This document shows, one piece after another, positions 23,040-33,515 of a stretch of 64,000 bases of DNA (within the stretch, counting starts at the first letter, position 1; every line of letters starts with the position of its first letter). The position numbers and the translations under genes are program-made. This stretch comes from Paragonimus skrjabini miyazakii. Taxonomy: Eukaryota; Platyhelminthes; Trematoda; Plagiorchiida; Troglotrematidae. Location: NCBI GenBank assembly GCA_014338405.1, contig JTDE01000178.1, forward strand, positions 284,165 through 348,164. Reading direction: 5' to 3'. Under the pieces are notes generated by a model. The model made no database searches and was not told the origin of the DNA. It saw only the letters and a program-made list of their open reading frames with translations.

Positions 23040-23073
23040 ACATTTGACAAGTTTCGCTTGTCATCTGAAACGT
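23040..23073 (-). ncRNA. Degenerate minimal hammerhead-like motif
   Basis: On the minus strand ACGTTT, CAGATGA, CAAGC, GAAA, CTTGTC, AAATGT. ACGTTT pairs fully with AAATGT (one G-U), giving a 6-bp stem I. AC-TT-GT gives a two-pair stem III, and C23046 stands at the cut site. The core has A in place of U at position 4 and there is no stem II, so activity is unlikely. The stem architecture matches the motif at 4341. Confidence 0.4.
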
Positions 23074-23840
23074 TTTATTTCCAAATTCCACCAAATATTT
23101 TATTCGCGCTGATATCACATAACGATGTGTGAGTATTGATCATACTTCTATGAATACACAGCTTTTTATAATACACCAGCCTACTGTTTCACTGAATTGT
23201 TGCTCCTTTTTTGTTTGGTCTGTTAATTTCAAGGTTTTTCACCAAAGAGTGGGCTGATCGGTTTAATAAATTAGAATAAGCAGATGCAATAACGGTCATT
23301 GGTGAACTCGAATATTTTACGGATCTGTTTAGATTTGGGTGATCACAGTAAAATTAGACAGAAACCGACGAAAAGGTATCGTTTGTATAAAAATTACACA
23401 CTATTCAGTTGAGCTTAATCAAATTGGGGTATCTGATTAAATCGCAAAAATGACCAAGACTGAAATAATGGGTAGTGTTCGGTGATACCTTTTACACGGA
23501 CTATATCTGAAAACAATCGAGCTGCTCAGCATGCTGTACGCATTTGCTATTGCCTTTGTGGAAGATACCTAATCATGAAGAATCCAGACTTCGCCTAGCC
23601 TTGAACTAACGAAGGTAACAGCATCCCAGACACGACAATTGCAAATGCGTCTCTTCCAAATTACTAAATATTCCGAACTGCTTATCAGTAATACAAGTAC
23701 AACACTCATTGGTGACTTTGATGGATTCCAGCGTGAACGGACTGAGAAATCTTGCTTGGGTAGTCAGTCTGCCGGGTCGCTTGATGGATTCCATATAACT
23801 ACGTAACTACGTCTAAATGTAAAATCTCTGAGCATCCGGT
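23074..23840. other. No recognised gene
   Basis: No credible exon or named repeat. Confidence 0.35.
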
Positions 23841-23920
23841 GCGGCTTAGTAGCTCAACTGGCACAGCACTTGTCGTGTCCAGGGATGTTGCTTCTGCCAG
23901 TGACACGAATCCAGCCGAAG
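23841..23920 (+). repeat. tRNA-headed SINE family B-like copy
   Basis: TAGTAGCTCAACTGGCACAGC is a good A-box-like segment. ACACGAATCCAGCCGAAG matches the end of the 19147 copy. The B box is degraded and no anticodon arm folds. Confidence 0.4.
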
Positions 23921-24221
23921 TAGAGAGGTTTCGCAGTCGGGTCTCTTTTAACTTGTCAAGTCTGTCATGCAACTAATCACTATTTCAGTTATGCCATTTA
24001 TGTTACCATTATTGGCATTCACAATATTTGCAGACAATTTATTTGTTGCATTGACTACTGTCATTAGTTTTCTCCAAATACTTTTCAATCATTAATACTG
24101 TTTATAGTTAACAATTAGTGGTGAACATTAATTCATAACAACTACCAGTTTATCTTAACATTATTTGCGATCTACTCACCATCACATTCCAGCTTTCGTA
24201 AAAATTACGTTTTTTTTTCAA
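23921..24221. other. No recognised gene
   Basis: AT-rich, ending in a short poly-T before the SINE A cluster. Confidence 0.35.
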
Positions 24222-24990
24222 CTACTGATGAGTAGTCGGGGATTTGATTAATTTCAAGTTGAGTATCACCCAAAATTGATCGCAGCTGTCACATCCCCAT
24301 AGACTTTCCAATCGGCCCCATTCAAAAAGAAGCAGTAGATTCGAGTTTCGCTCTGATTAGAGCAGCTCGTCAGTAGTGGATATCCCTGCTACTGCCGGGA
24401 CTAGAACTCTAGCCACGCTGTTCATGAAGCAACCGTGTTAACCACTGAGCTGCGCTACTGACCTCACATTAGGCTTCTTTTCGAAAGGGTCCGACTGGAA
24501 AGTCTTTAGGAATGGGACAGCTGCGATAAATTGGGGGTGATGTTCAAATTGAAATAAACCAAATCCCCGACTACTCATTAGTAATCTAAAATATCGCCTA
24601 GCAGGTTTAATGAGATCGGATATTTCGACCTGTCTAGGAAGTCCTAATCGCGGGGTTATCGATTGGAGTTAACAGGACAATTATTGTCTCCATTTCGAGA
24701 CAATCGGACAATCTGATCATTACTCACAAGCGAAAGTGGTTGAGCGTTCACGTATGATAATTCGGTCGTGCCTAACGTGAGGTCAATGACGCAGTGGTCA
24801 ACACGGTTGCCTCATGAACTGAATGTCCGTGGTTCAAGTCCCCGCAGTGGCGATGATATGCACTACTAATGAGCTTTAATGAGAGATAAATATTCGAGTC
24901 TAGTGCTTCTTTTCGAAAGGGGCCGACTGGAAAGTTTATGGGAATGCGACAGCTGCGATCAACTGCGGGTGATGTTCAACTTGAAAATTC
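24222..24990. repeat. tRNA-headed SINE family A cluster: foldback unit plus tandem copy
   Basis: From 24226 to about 24582 the element is a near-palindrome. A left arm (ACTGATGAGTAGTCGGGG ... AAAAAGAAGC, to 24333) is the reverse complement of the right arm (GCTTCTTTTCGAAAGG from 24473 ... CCCCGACTACTCATTAGT). About 140 bases between them contain a minus-oriented tRNA-like head. A second plus-oriented unit follows, with a good tRNA head at about 24780-24855 (CGCAGTGGTCAACACGG, GGTTCAAGTCC) and the same tail. The GCTTCTTTTCGAAAGG mark recurs at 24473 and 24905, a spacing of 432 bases. Confidence 0.8.
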
Positions 24991-25429
24991 AACTACCTTC
25001 AAATGTTTAGTAGTACAGTAAAAGATAGACAATAATTTATCGATGAACAGTAGGAGATGTAAAGGTCAACTGCCATTCACAACTGAACGCAGCACCAACA
25101 GACCAGTGTAGTTTTCAGTCAACACTTCTGGAAATTACCCTATTCTATTCGGTGAGCAGCACTGACTGCTGTACTGTATAGACGAAAATTCCATTAGGTC
25201 GCAAACAAACACTGGAATCGAGCGTTGGTGCGAAAAAAAAACAGCCTGAGGGATTTATTCTCATTCAGTCTGTCAGTGAACATTAATTGATTGATAAAAC
25301 TGTTTGGATCACTTAGCACGCAAAATAAAGTGACATGTGATGTTCATCTCACCTTCTATTTTTGACTGAATTATGTGAGTGTCATGCACCATTAATGATC
25401 ACGGCCCTGAATATCAAGCGTGTAGATAA
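24991..25429. other. No recognised gene
   Basis: No exon or repeat identified between the SINE cluster and the PLE terminal sequence. Confidence 0.35.
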
Positions 25430-25475
25430 TTATATATGTTTATTCTCATCAGTCGATTAAACAAAACATCCGATT
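25430..25475 (-). other. Left half of a PLE hammerhead motif
   Basis: On the minus strand ATCGACTGATGAGAATAAAC matches the 5' half of the motif at 4341 almost exactly. The GAAA and stem III that should follow are replaced by CATATATAAT. It lies 3' of the minus-strand PLE, the position the motif holds in the first copy. Confidence 0.5.
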
Positions 25476-25559
25476 ATGTAGATTAAACGTGTATCAACAA
25501 ACTATTGATATGAACAAACGTCAAATGGGTGCAATCAGGGTTACTGCCACGGTAACGAA

Positions 25560-26950
25560 ATTGATTTCATCAGCACCTTTTGCCAATAGAGAGCTGGTGC
25601 GTGACGCTTGATCAACAATGCCTAGGAGAACGCCAACAGCACAGGGTTGCGGTTGCACAGTCGGACCATGAACGACGTGACGGAGTAAACCGCATGAGCT
25701 GTTACAAAGACACCGGACTTCTGTTCGGGTGTCGGTATACTGACCAGCGTTGAGTCATTGTTTGCACCAGCCACTTGGGGATGTGCTCCATCTTCCTTCG
25801 CAGCAGTTTTCGATCCGTTCTACCAATGTATGAGTCACCGCAACTGCAAGTGAACTGGCAGATAACATGAGAGATGAAGATTTCCGAGAAAGAACGATGG
25901 GGACAGTGGAGACTCAATCTGCGGGTGGAAAGCAACAAGCGCAAGTCCATTGTGGGATATTTGCGATCAATGGCTGATTTCAACTTTTGACTTACATCGG
26001 TAATATTGTGGTCACCTGCTTAAGGATGGGTGACAAAAACATGCTTCTTCGGCACTTATTGTGGTTGGGGGTGCGCACACGTTCTTTGCAATCGACTTCA
26101 ATATATTTGGTCGGATATCCATTCACAAGCAGGACACTCTTCAAGAACTTCTCTTCAGATTTTAGGTGGTCAGCTCTGCATACTTTTCTTGCTCGGCGAA
26201 AAATGGTTCTCACCAAACTACATTTGTAAGCTACAGGCGCAAATGAAGAGAAGTGTAGGTACTGCTCACTCCGCGTGGCTTTTAGATAAACAGTCCTAAT
26301 AAGTGTACCGTCTAAACGTCTATGAATAAGGACGTCTAAGAATGGTAGTGAATTATCTAACTTTTGTTAACGAGTGACACGGATATTTCGATGAGTGAAA
26401 TTGAACTGATGACCAAAATCGATGAATATTAAAATTTCATCGACATACCGCTTGTAACGCAAAGATTGGTCGATATAATTCGATAATCCATCTTCGACCA
26501 TCCCAATAAAAATATTAGCCAATACTGGGTTCAACGGGCTTCTGACTGGTACACTATCAACTTGCTTATAAAGACATCCACCGAAATCAAGCAGGATGTT
26601 TTCCATACACATAAGAATAAAGTATTTAAGATAGTCAATAGAAATGGATAATGGAATATTATGAATCAAAAGAAACTTACATAAATAATCAACTGTTTCA
26701 TGTAATGGAACGTTTGTGAATTGTCAGTCAACGCCTGTTGAGTACATCTGTATGGAACTCATCGAAGTATTCTCCAAAATATCAAACAACTCAAAGGAAT
26801 CCTTCAGAGGACGGAAGCTGGAGGTTTCACGGATGGGATCATGGGGATGAACTAGCCATCGAGGAAGGTTATGGTGAGCTGAATCACATATGACATAGAC
26901 AGGCCTCAGGGGGACACCGGCTTTGTGCACTTCAGGTGATACTCCCATTC
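25560..26950 (-). pseudogene. Penelope-like element: RT and GIY-YIG endonuclease, decayed
   Basis: Reading down the minus strand from about 26950: VHKAGVPLRPVYVICDSAHH (RT entry motif), an in-frame TGA near 26724, then FTNVPLHETVDYL, SPLNPVLANIFI and RYKRYVDEILIF. The last is the catalytic YxDD box with the second Asp changed to Glu. After a frame change come PFLDVLIHRRLDG, LVRTIFRRARKVC and the endonuclease segment QFTCSCGDSYIGRT with KMEHIPKW. The segment equivalent to the last 60 residues is frameshifted after 25702. RT and YIG cores are in the usual PLE order. At least one stop, two frame changes and the active-site change make it non-functional. Its 5' end is joined to an oppositely oriented PLE terminal fragment at 26971. 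Confidence 0.85.
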
Positions 26951-26970
26951 TTGGTGTACGTGTGTACAGG

Positions 26971-27050
26971 TGTACGAAATGCTTGTGTATCGCGGTGTAT
27001 GTCTTCTTACTGTCTTGATGAACTGAAGAAAGAGAACTCAATGTTTCAGA
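26971..27050 (+). repeat. PLE terminal fragment with the right half of a hammerhead motif, inverted
   Basis: ACGAAATGCTTGTGTATC, then TGTATGTCTTCTT and CAATGTTTCA, parallels 4364-4440 in the plus orientation, opposite to the RT beside it. The CTGATGA half is missing. Confidence 0.55.
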
Positions 27051-27870
27051 TTACATATGTATACACAATTGGTTATCTTATGTTGAGCGATCGAGGCCGT
27101 AATAACTAATTGAACATGACAACCACATCAGACAGACACTTAACGAACTAAGAAAATGTTTATCTGCAATGATTTTATTCGGTAACCGCTTCAAAGGTAA
27201 ACTGATCAACAGATTATAAGCAATCGAAAACTGTCTTTTCATAAAAAAATATTCGTTACAAATAAAGGTTTATTCGACTGAAAAATCACTGTAGGAAGAT
27301 ACACCTTCACATCTCTTAAGATAGGTGTGCAACTCACCAACGGCTTTTGTGTACGATAATTCACGCTGCCCTATTTTGCTTGATCATGCTATCAATTACT
27401 ATGGGTAAACTTTCATATATTGCTTATCTTAAGCAACCTTCCAAAATGCACATTGGTTTGTTAATCAAAATCGTTTTGGTTTGCAACAAACCTGTTCAGA
27501 ATAAAATCGATACTTGTGTAGTTATTGTTGACAATTGATGTAAGAACCAAAAGTGTTAACCGAGAGTTACAAATTGTACAGTTCAAATGAAAATGCGTTC
27601 TTGCACCATTCGAGGGGGACCAACTTAGTAATGAAAAGACTTCATATAGTCTAAGCCAATACTCCATGAAATTAATTCACGCAATGGACTTAGCATCATT
27701 AGTAATAATCGTTATATAAAGTAGGTGTCGTTTTATAGTCTGAAAGTAACCTAGTGAAAACTTTCACTCGAAAGTTCACACTTGGGCTGCAACCTACAAT
27801 GACCAATTAACCAACTGACTTTCCCGATCGTCCACTGGCATTAACTATGGATTACTCTAATATAGATTGA
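27051..27870. other. No recognised gene
   Basis: Frames at 27347-27538 and 27461-27667 overlap on opposite strands without splice support. Confidence 0.35.
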
Positions 27871-28300
27871 GGGGTGTCCGTTAGTCCGACCGATTCACTA
27901 GAGTGTATGACGCGCTAGTTTTATAGTAGCCTAATAATAACACAATGCATACTGGTATCCTATACAACCCTTCTGACCTGACCTGACCGCGATTATACAC
28001 CCGATCACAACCAGTGGGCAGAAGGTGTGATAATGATATGCCGGGGTAAGGTGCTTTATGAGATTTCCGTTGCGGGGGACACTTGGGTCCGCCATCGCAA
28101 TCAATTCCGGCCACGCCATGGTGTCAATGAAGGAATCCGTGACGACCAGGGGACTATACCGTTTACCTACTCCTGGACACGTTCGAGATTCCCGAAGCGT
28201 CAACCTTACCTCTATCAACTGCCAAGACATGTTGTCCTCCCAGATGTTTGAACCATCGGCAACGCCGACCACCGACTCTCATTCAGGTTGACCCAAAGAA
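27871..28300. repeat. Possible unclassified repeat, GC-richer than flanks
   Basis: This block is visibly richer in GC than its neighbours. It opens four frames of 74-113 codons at once on both strands, which is typical of a base-composition effect. It could be a retroelement fragment or terminal repeat, but no motif or second copy in the window confirms it. Confidence 0.25.
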
Positions 28301-30515
28301 GACTAGCTACTATCAATCTTCGTGAGGATGGTGTTAAGGAAGAACCTAATTAGTCAAAAATACCGTTTTATTTGCCTTCGCAATATCCTAATTCATTACT
28401 GTTTGACGTGACCTTCAAAGTAAGCACGGTCATGTGCCACTTCATCCTTCACGTGCGTTCTCAATCTTTGTGCCGAATTCTGACACCCCACCTACACGCA
28501 CGTCCTTTAATTGGGACATCACTGTACTGTGTGAATCTTTGTCTGGTCCACTCTCTGACCATGTTTCTTGATTAAACACAAACCCTTTACATGTGGTGTA
28601 GTTTGTGACCGTGTTGTCTTCGGATTAAGCGACATAAAGTGACTCTGTCCGGAGGCCTGTCTTTTCTGTTTTTATTCTTTAGCATTGGGTGGACGGGGTG
28701 TCCGAGAATATACGTATTAATCCTGTAAACTTTGCAGTCAGTTGTTGATTACCGTTTCACTAACCGCTATCCTGTTGTCTGTTCACGCGCTGGTAGACCG
28801 TATATCGAGTTACAACAAGTGCCCAGCCCCAACATCCAACAAATTACGAAATTTTTAACACTTCTGCAGGTTCTATCCAGATTGTATCCACTTTCGTAGA
28901 TTTTCCATCCACCCATATATCCTTACAGTTATAATGTATCGAAGCGAATTCATATCCTTCACCCATGCAGCCACGCACAATTAGATCAGATTCATTTAAC
29001 GTTTTAACAGTCGGTTTTCACTGAAGCGATTGATCCTGCTGTACTATCCGTATTTGGATACGTTTGAAAATTTAGTATTATCACTAATACTGATCAGTTT
29101 CGTCTCATTACTCATCACACAACCAAACTATGTCACCACTAACAAAAGTATGGTGATACAATTATACACTAGCCACCGGCGGCAGTGAGCATCAGACCAT
29201 TAACCGAACCTAGTGAGGCAGAAGCAAAATAGATGACAGTCCCCAGTGTCACATGAACAGGAAATACATTACAGTATCAGAAGCAATCCTGCATTTCCCT
29301 CGTAGTGTTCCAGGAGTAAGTTAGGTATATGGAGCAAGTGGTGAATGCTGTAATCAGACAGCCCTGCAAGTGAGACTAAATTCTGTGTACCATGTTGCAC
29401 AATAATCAGTTGTCAACGCACCATCGTCTGCGAACGCGTTAACAGTACTGATGTTTAAGATTCATTTTGAACTACTAAATCTTTGTCAGTAGCTACACTT
29501 TTAGCAATAAACCAGGTGCATTTGATCGTGAAGACCCTTTACCCTAAATGGTGGCAAACCGGAAGTGTCACAAATTGACGGAGTTGTGTTCTGACATAAC
29601 ATGCTTTCATCAGTCTGTGGCCGAAATATGCCTAACTGATTTCAAATCATTGAGCTTCTTCAGAAAATTAATGAATTTTTGTTTCATTTATGGGAATGAT
29701 AGGACAAAAACTGATCCTTGGTTCTGTGTGATGTTGAGCTAACTCAGCCATTTGGAATGTGTTTGAATCCGATTGGGAAGCAAATATTTGAGGAAACTTT
29801 TATAGTAAAAGCTGAAGTGTTTATCAGCAACGTTTTTCTTTGGACCCAGAAGCTTTCTCGGATAAGCTTAACCAACAGAAGATTTGAGCCATGAACCTTC
29901 ACAGTAATCCGAAAGTTATACTTCATGTATGAAGAACACAGAAAGTGAAGTAACGACAACATGTGAGTTAGTTATTTTAATAGATCGGGGGTAGTTAAGG
30001 ATAAAAACCGAGATTAAACTAATGTCATTAATTTCAAAGGCACATTTTAGGGTACACTAAATTCGACAAACTAGGAAGCAACCAATTCTTGAGCATACAG
30101 TGAAAACCATTTGCTCCTTTACGTGAAGTATTAATCTGGCAAATATTGTGAATCATTTTGACCTGTACAAGACTGACAGATATTTGCCAATATAAAATTC
30201 AATCGACCATCATATTCCCTATGGTACCAGAGTAAACTCTTGTAGGTGCCGTTTATAGATCATGGTCCACGCAACAGGGTGACCTTTAAAAGTTACCATT
30301 TTTCCCCATAACCATTAGCATTAGTAATGGTTTAAGCCATCGAAATTCCTACTCTACATTTTGCTTGTATAAACAGTACGACCTCAAAGAACTACACGGT
30401 TTTTGTCGTGTTCCCGAGTGTCCAATAACTCCCATCTTATCGAAACTAGAGAAAGCTATTTAACCAAGTGCTTTTACTCACTGGATCAGTCACTATTCTG
30501 TCATCATTTCTGCAG
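28301..30515. other. No recognised gene
   Basis: No credible exon or named repeat in 2.2 kb. Confidence 0.35.
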
Positions 30516-30604
30516 GAAGCCAGCCCACTAAAATCAATATTCGAAACTTACCACTTACCCATGTTTCTGTAGGCTTCACGTACGGCGTTTTGTTGTCAGA
30601 TAAA
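30516..30604 (+). CDS. Candidate exon resembling an RCC1-type repeat
   Basis: A very good acceptor (ctgtcatcatttctgcag) ends at 30515 and the donor GATAAA|GTTACA begins at 30605. The 89 bases carry two split-codon bases and 29 codons: SQPTKINIRNLPLTHVSVGF and then TYGVLLSDK. The HVSVGFTYGVLLSDK part fits the RCC1 repeat pattern (hydrophobic-x-hydrophobic-x-x-G-x-x-h/y-x-x-x-L-x-x-x-G), with the closing Gly expected in the next exon. RCC1 repeats build seven-bladed propellers in proteins such as RCC1, HERC and MYCBP2/Highwire types. One repeat is too little to choose among them. Another frame is open from the same acceptor but stops after 18 codons. Confidence 0.4.
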
Positions 30605-32319
30605 GTTACACATTTTTGTCTACTTTTGCTTTAAATTCCATCAAATTTATAATCAATTCAACCGGACTATGAGAATTCGGAGTGGAAGCAAAACGTCGCT
30701 GATGAGGTTTGCTCTCGAACTACTGCCTGACCCAATCATGTGCGCCTTAAGCATGACCCAAAATGTCACTTAAATCACAACTTTGACATCTCCATGAAAA
30801 ATTTCCATTCACGATTCCTAAATATATAAGGCTGATTATTAGCGGTAGAACATCGATAAACAAGAATTGGTTTCAGTTGTCTATCGGGAAAGTGAGCTAA
30901 CTAGTGAAACCATAAGGTCCATAGAGGCTAAAATAATTATATGGTTACCATTGGTGAGTATTTCACAAAAGTGAATAGGATGGTTCAGTGCAGGGGCTGA
31001 TTTTTAAACCAATATTTTGGTGAGCAAAGTAGACGTCAGCTGATTAACTTGATAGAGTCTCGCATCGGAATGTGTAAGCCATGAGAGGTAAAACAGATGT
31101 CATTAATAAACTGCCACAATCTTCTCATTAAAATTCAAGACCATTCGCACAAATCAATCGGTTCGTGTGCCAGATTAGAAGGATAATCCATATCATCAGT
31201 AAGGGGAGGTAAAAGATATTTGACTTGGTATTAATTATCTTTTATATAAAGAAATCAAGAAGATTCAGAACTTGTGACAAGGTGACGTCTAACAGAAAAG
31301 TCATATGTAAACATAAAAATTTGTGACTGACTTAAGTGTAAGCTTTGGACACAAAAATATAAAAACCCGTAACAGATGGGTAAATTTTTCAAGAGCAACA
31401 AAATTACACTCTTTAATTTGTTTAAAGGAAGAATAAACTCCATCGAGGTGGGGAAGAGAAACGTCATAACACACAGATTGATAAATTTGGTTAAAGTATA
31501 GAGTCTATGGTCAGTGGGGTAGATTAAATTATTTAGAAGTAGTTCAACTAGTAGAGGCGATTCATGTATTCACAACACGGAAACAAAAGTAGGCAGATTT
31601 GAAAACAATTGAATACTTATAACGTAGCACGATTTGGTGATATGTTCGACGGAAAGATCTATAGCAAGTTACGGTTTAAATTAACTTTTATTTTTAAGAA
31701 CTGGGATCCATAGAGGGGTATCTTCTTCACCACGAATTTTACGTAACCGTCCTGTATGAAATTGGTCAAAATCCAAATAGGCTTTCTGATGGTCAGCAGT
31801 CTTCAGATATGCAATGTATTTTAAAACTATGGTCAGCAATTTCGCACATCCTTCGAGAAATAACTGAAGATAATTTATCTAGATTTCCGGCTTCTTGAGT
31901 CTCAAGTTATGTCACAGCTTCAAAAACTGCGTACTTAAGTGGATGAAAACTAACAGTTAAAGTAAGAGCTTCATAAAGAATTGATCTGTTACAATTACAG
32001 TTCAAACTATCAACACTACGAAAGAGCTTATTGCACCTCGCAGTTTTTCAATGACTTCCGGATTTCCCGGTAGTTTTCATCAATGTGCAATATCTGAACA
32101 TGCATAAAATTATTTTTGACTGAGAGCAAAGTGGGTTCACTCTTTCAATGTCTTTTGTCTCAGGTTTATGCTAGTTCATCCCGTTGTGACAGGTTGTTCA
32201 TGGTCACCCGATCAATGATATCAGGACGGTTTAGTAGGCTAACGAAATGTTTCCGTCAGATTTTCATGAGGTCTTCTGACTAGTTGCACGAAGAGCCGGT
32301 GTCCACGTCAACCAGTTAT
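30605..32319. other. No recognised gene
   Basis: The RT part expected downstream of the RTE-like endonuclease was looked for on the minus strand and not found. Confidence 0.4.
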
Positions 32320-33515
32320 TCAGTTGATTGGACAGATGGACCGAAAATCGTCTAAAGCGAATCGTAGAACTGCTTGCGCTGTCGGCGATCGGCGTAGCCA
32401 CCAGTCGTTAATGAGTCTACGAACACGCTCGGTCAGTTGACGACGAGTACTTCGGAATGTTGCTCTACTGTCTTCATTGTTCGGGGCCATTTTGGGTGCA
32501 ACAAACTCCGCATTCTTATCTAGTATCAAGTTGAAGATAGCTGTGTTGTTGTCGCCGATCCAGTCCGGCCGTTCCTGGTGCTCAATATGGTTCGTCTTGG
32601 TAGCTCTTGCCGTGATCCCTTCTTTCAGCTGTTACCAAATACCTTTGCGTTTAGTAGATGAAGGAGTGTCTTTCAGACAACGTTGAAAATCAGTCTTTGT
32701 CCCTGAGTGCTCTAATCGATTGACATCCAATTTTCGCCGTTTTTCGGGATGGTCGCCTTGCATATATAGATAAACAATTTGGTCCTGACCGACCTATGAT
32801 TTATGTTATATCCAGCGCCGCACATTACTCGCGTGATATGCACTTCACGGATGTTGCGCTGCCGTACAATCAGGTAATCAAGCAAATGATGATGACTGCT
32901 TCGTGGGTATGTCCACATCGGGATGTCGCTCGCATCCAGCTGGAATCAAATTTCTGATAAGTAGTTCGTGAGTAGCAGACAAGTGGAACAGAGGATTACC
33001 GTTCTCGTTGGCTGGACCAATGCCGTAGGGTTCGAGGATTCTTGGTCAGTCTATCGAGTCACGCCCACCTGGAACATTCAAGTCACCCAGAACAAACAGT
33101 CAGTCACTGGTCAGTGCCGATCCGGTAGTAGCTGGCAGCTGATCATAGAACTTGTCCTTTGTACCATTAATATGACAAATGGTTGGACCATAAACGCTAG
33201 CAAATGTGGCACATTTATCTCGATCGAGTCGCAGGCGCGTGGACTAGATTCCAGGACGGATGTCATGCGGTTTGTCTGACATCAAAGTATTGGTGCGACT
33301 AGCGAGTGTGAAACAGACACCATGCTTTCGACCACCATTTGCCGGATAACCTATCTAGTAGAAGGTGTACCCAGTACCTGTTTCTCGGAGGTTACTTTGG
33401 TCTGAAAACATTGTCTCACTCAAGGTTGCGACACCAGTGCCGTAGCGGTGTAGTTTCATGGCGATTAGTGCGACGCGGCATTCTGGCAGTCCAACGTTGC
33501 ATCAAACCAGCAGCA
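32320..33515 (-). pseudogene. RTE-like non-LTR retrotransposon remnant, AP-endonuclease region
   Basis: On the minus strand across three frames: RVALIAMKLHRYGTGVATLS ETMFS, then TGTGYTFY and GYPANGGRKHGVCF, FASVYGPTICHINGTKDKFY, VLGDLNVPGG and DIPTKQSSS. After these comes a linker region ending RATFRSTRRQLTERVRRLIN and DWWLRRS. This is the order of the N-terminal AP-like endonuclease of RTE/CR1-class elements: 'ALSET.FS', 'YTF.W.G', 'DKFY..L', 'LGDFN' (here LGDLN). At least six stops or frame changes occur. No RT domain follows, so only the 5' third survives. It starts exactly where the Gypsy RT frame is broken off, in the same orientation. Confidence 0.75.

Noticed and set aside
24222..24250. 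CTGATGAG inside the SINE A end, as a possible hammerhead core
   Set aside because: No GAAA follows at a suitable distance and no stem III or cut site can be drawn; it is the outer end of the foldback arm.
28027..28291. Overlapping ORFs on both strands as genes
   Set aside because: All frames open together in a GC-rich block, which is a composition effect; none has a recognisable domain.
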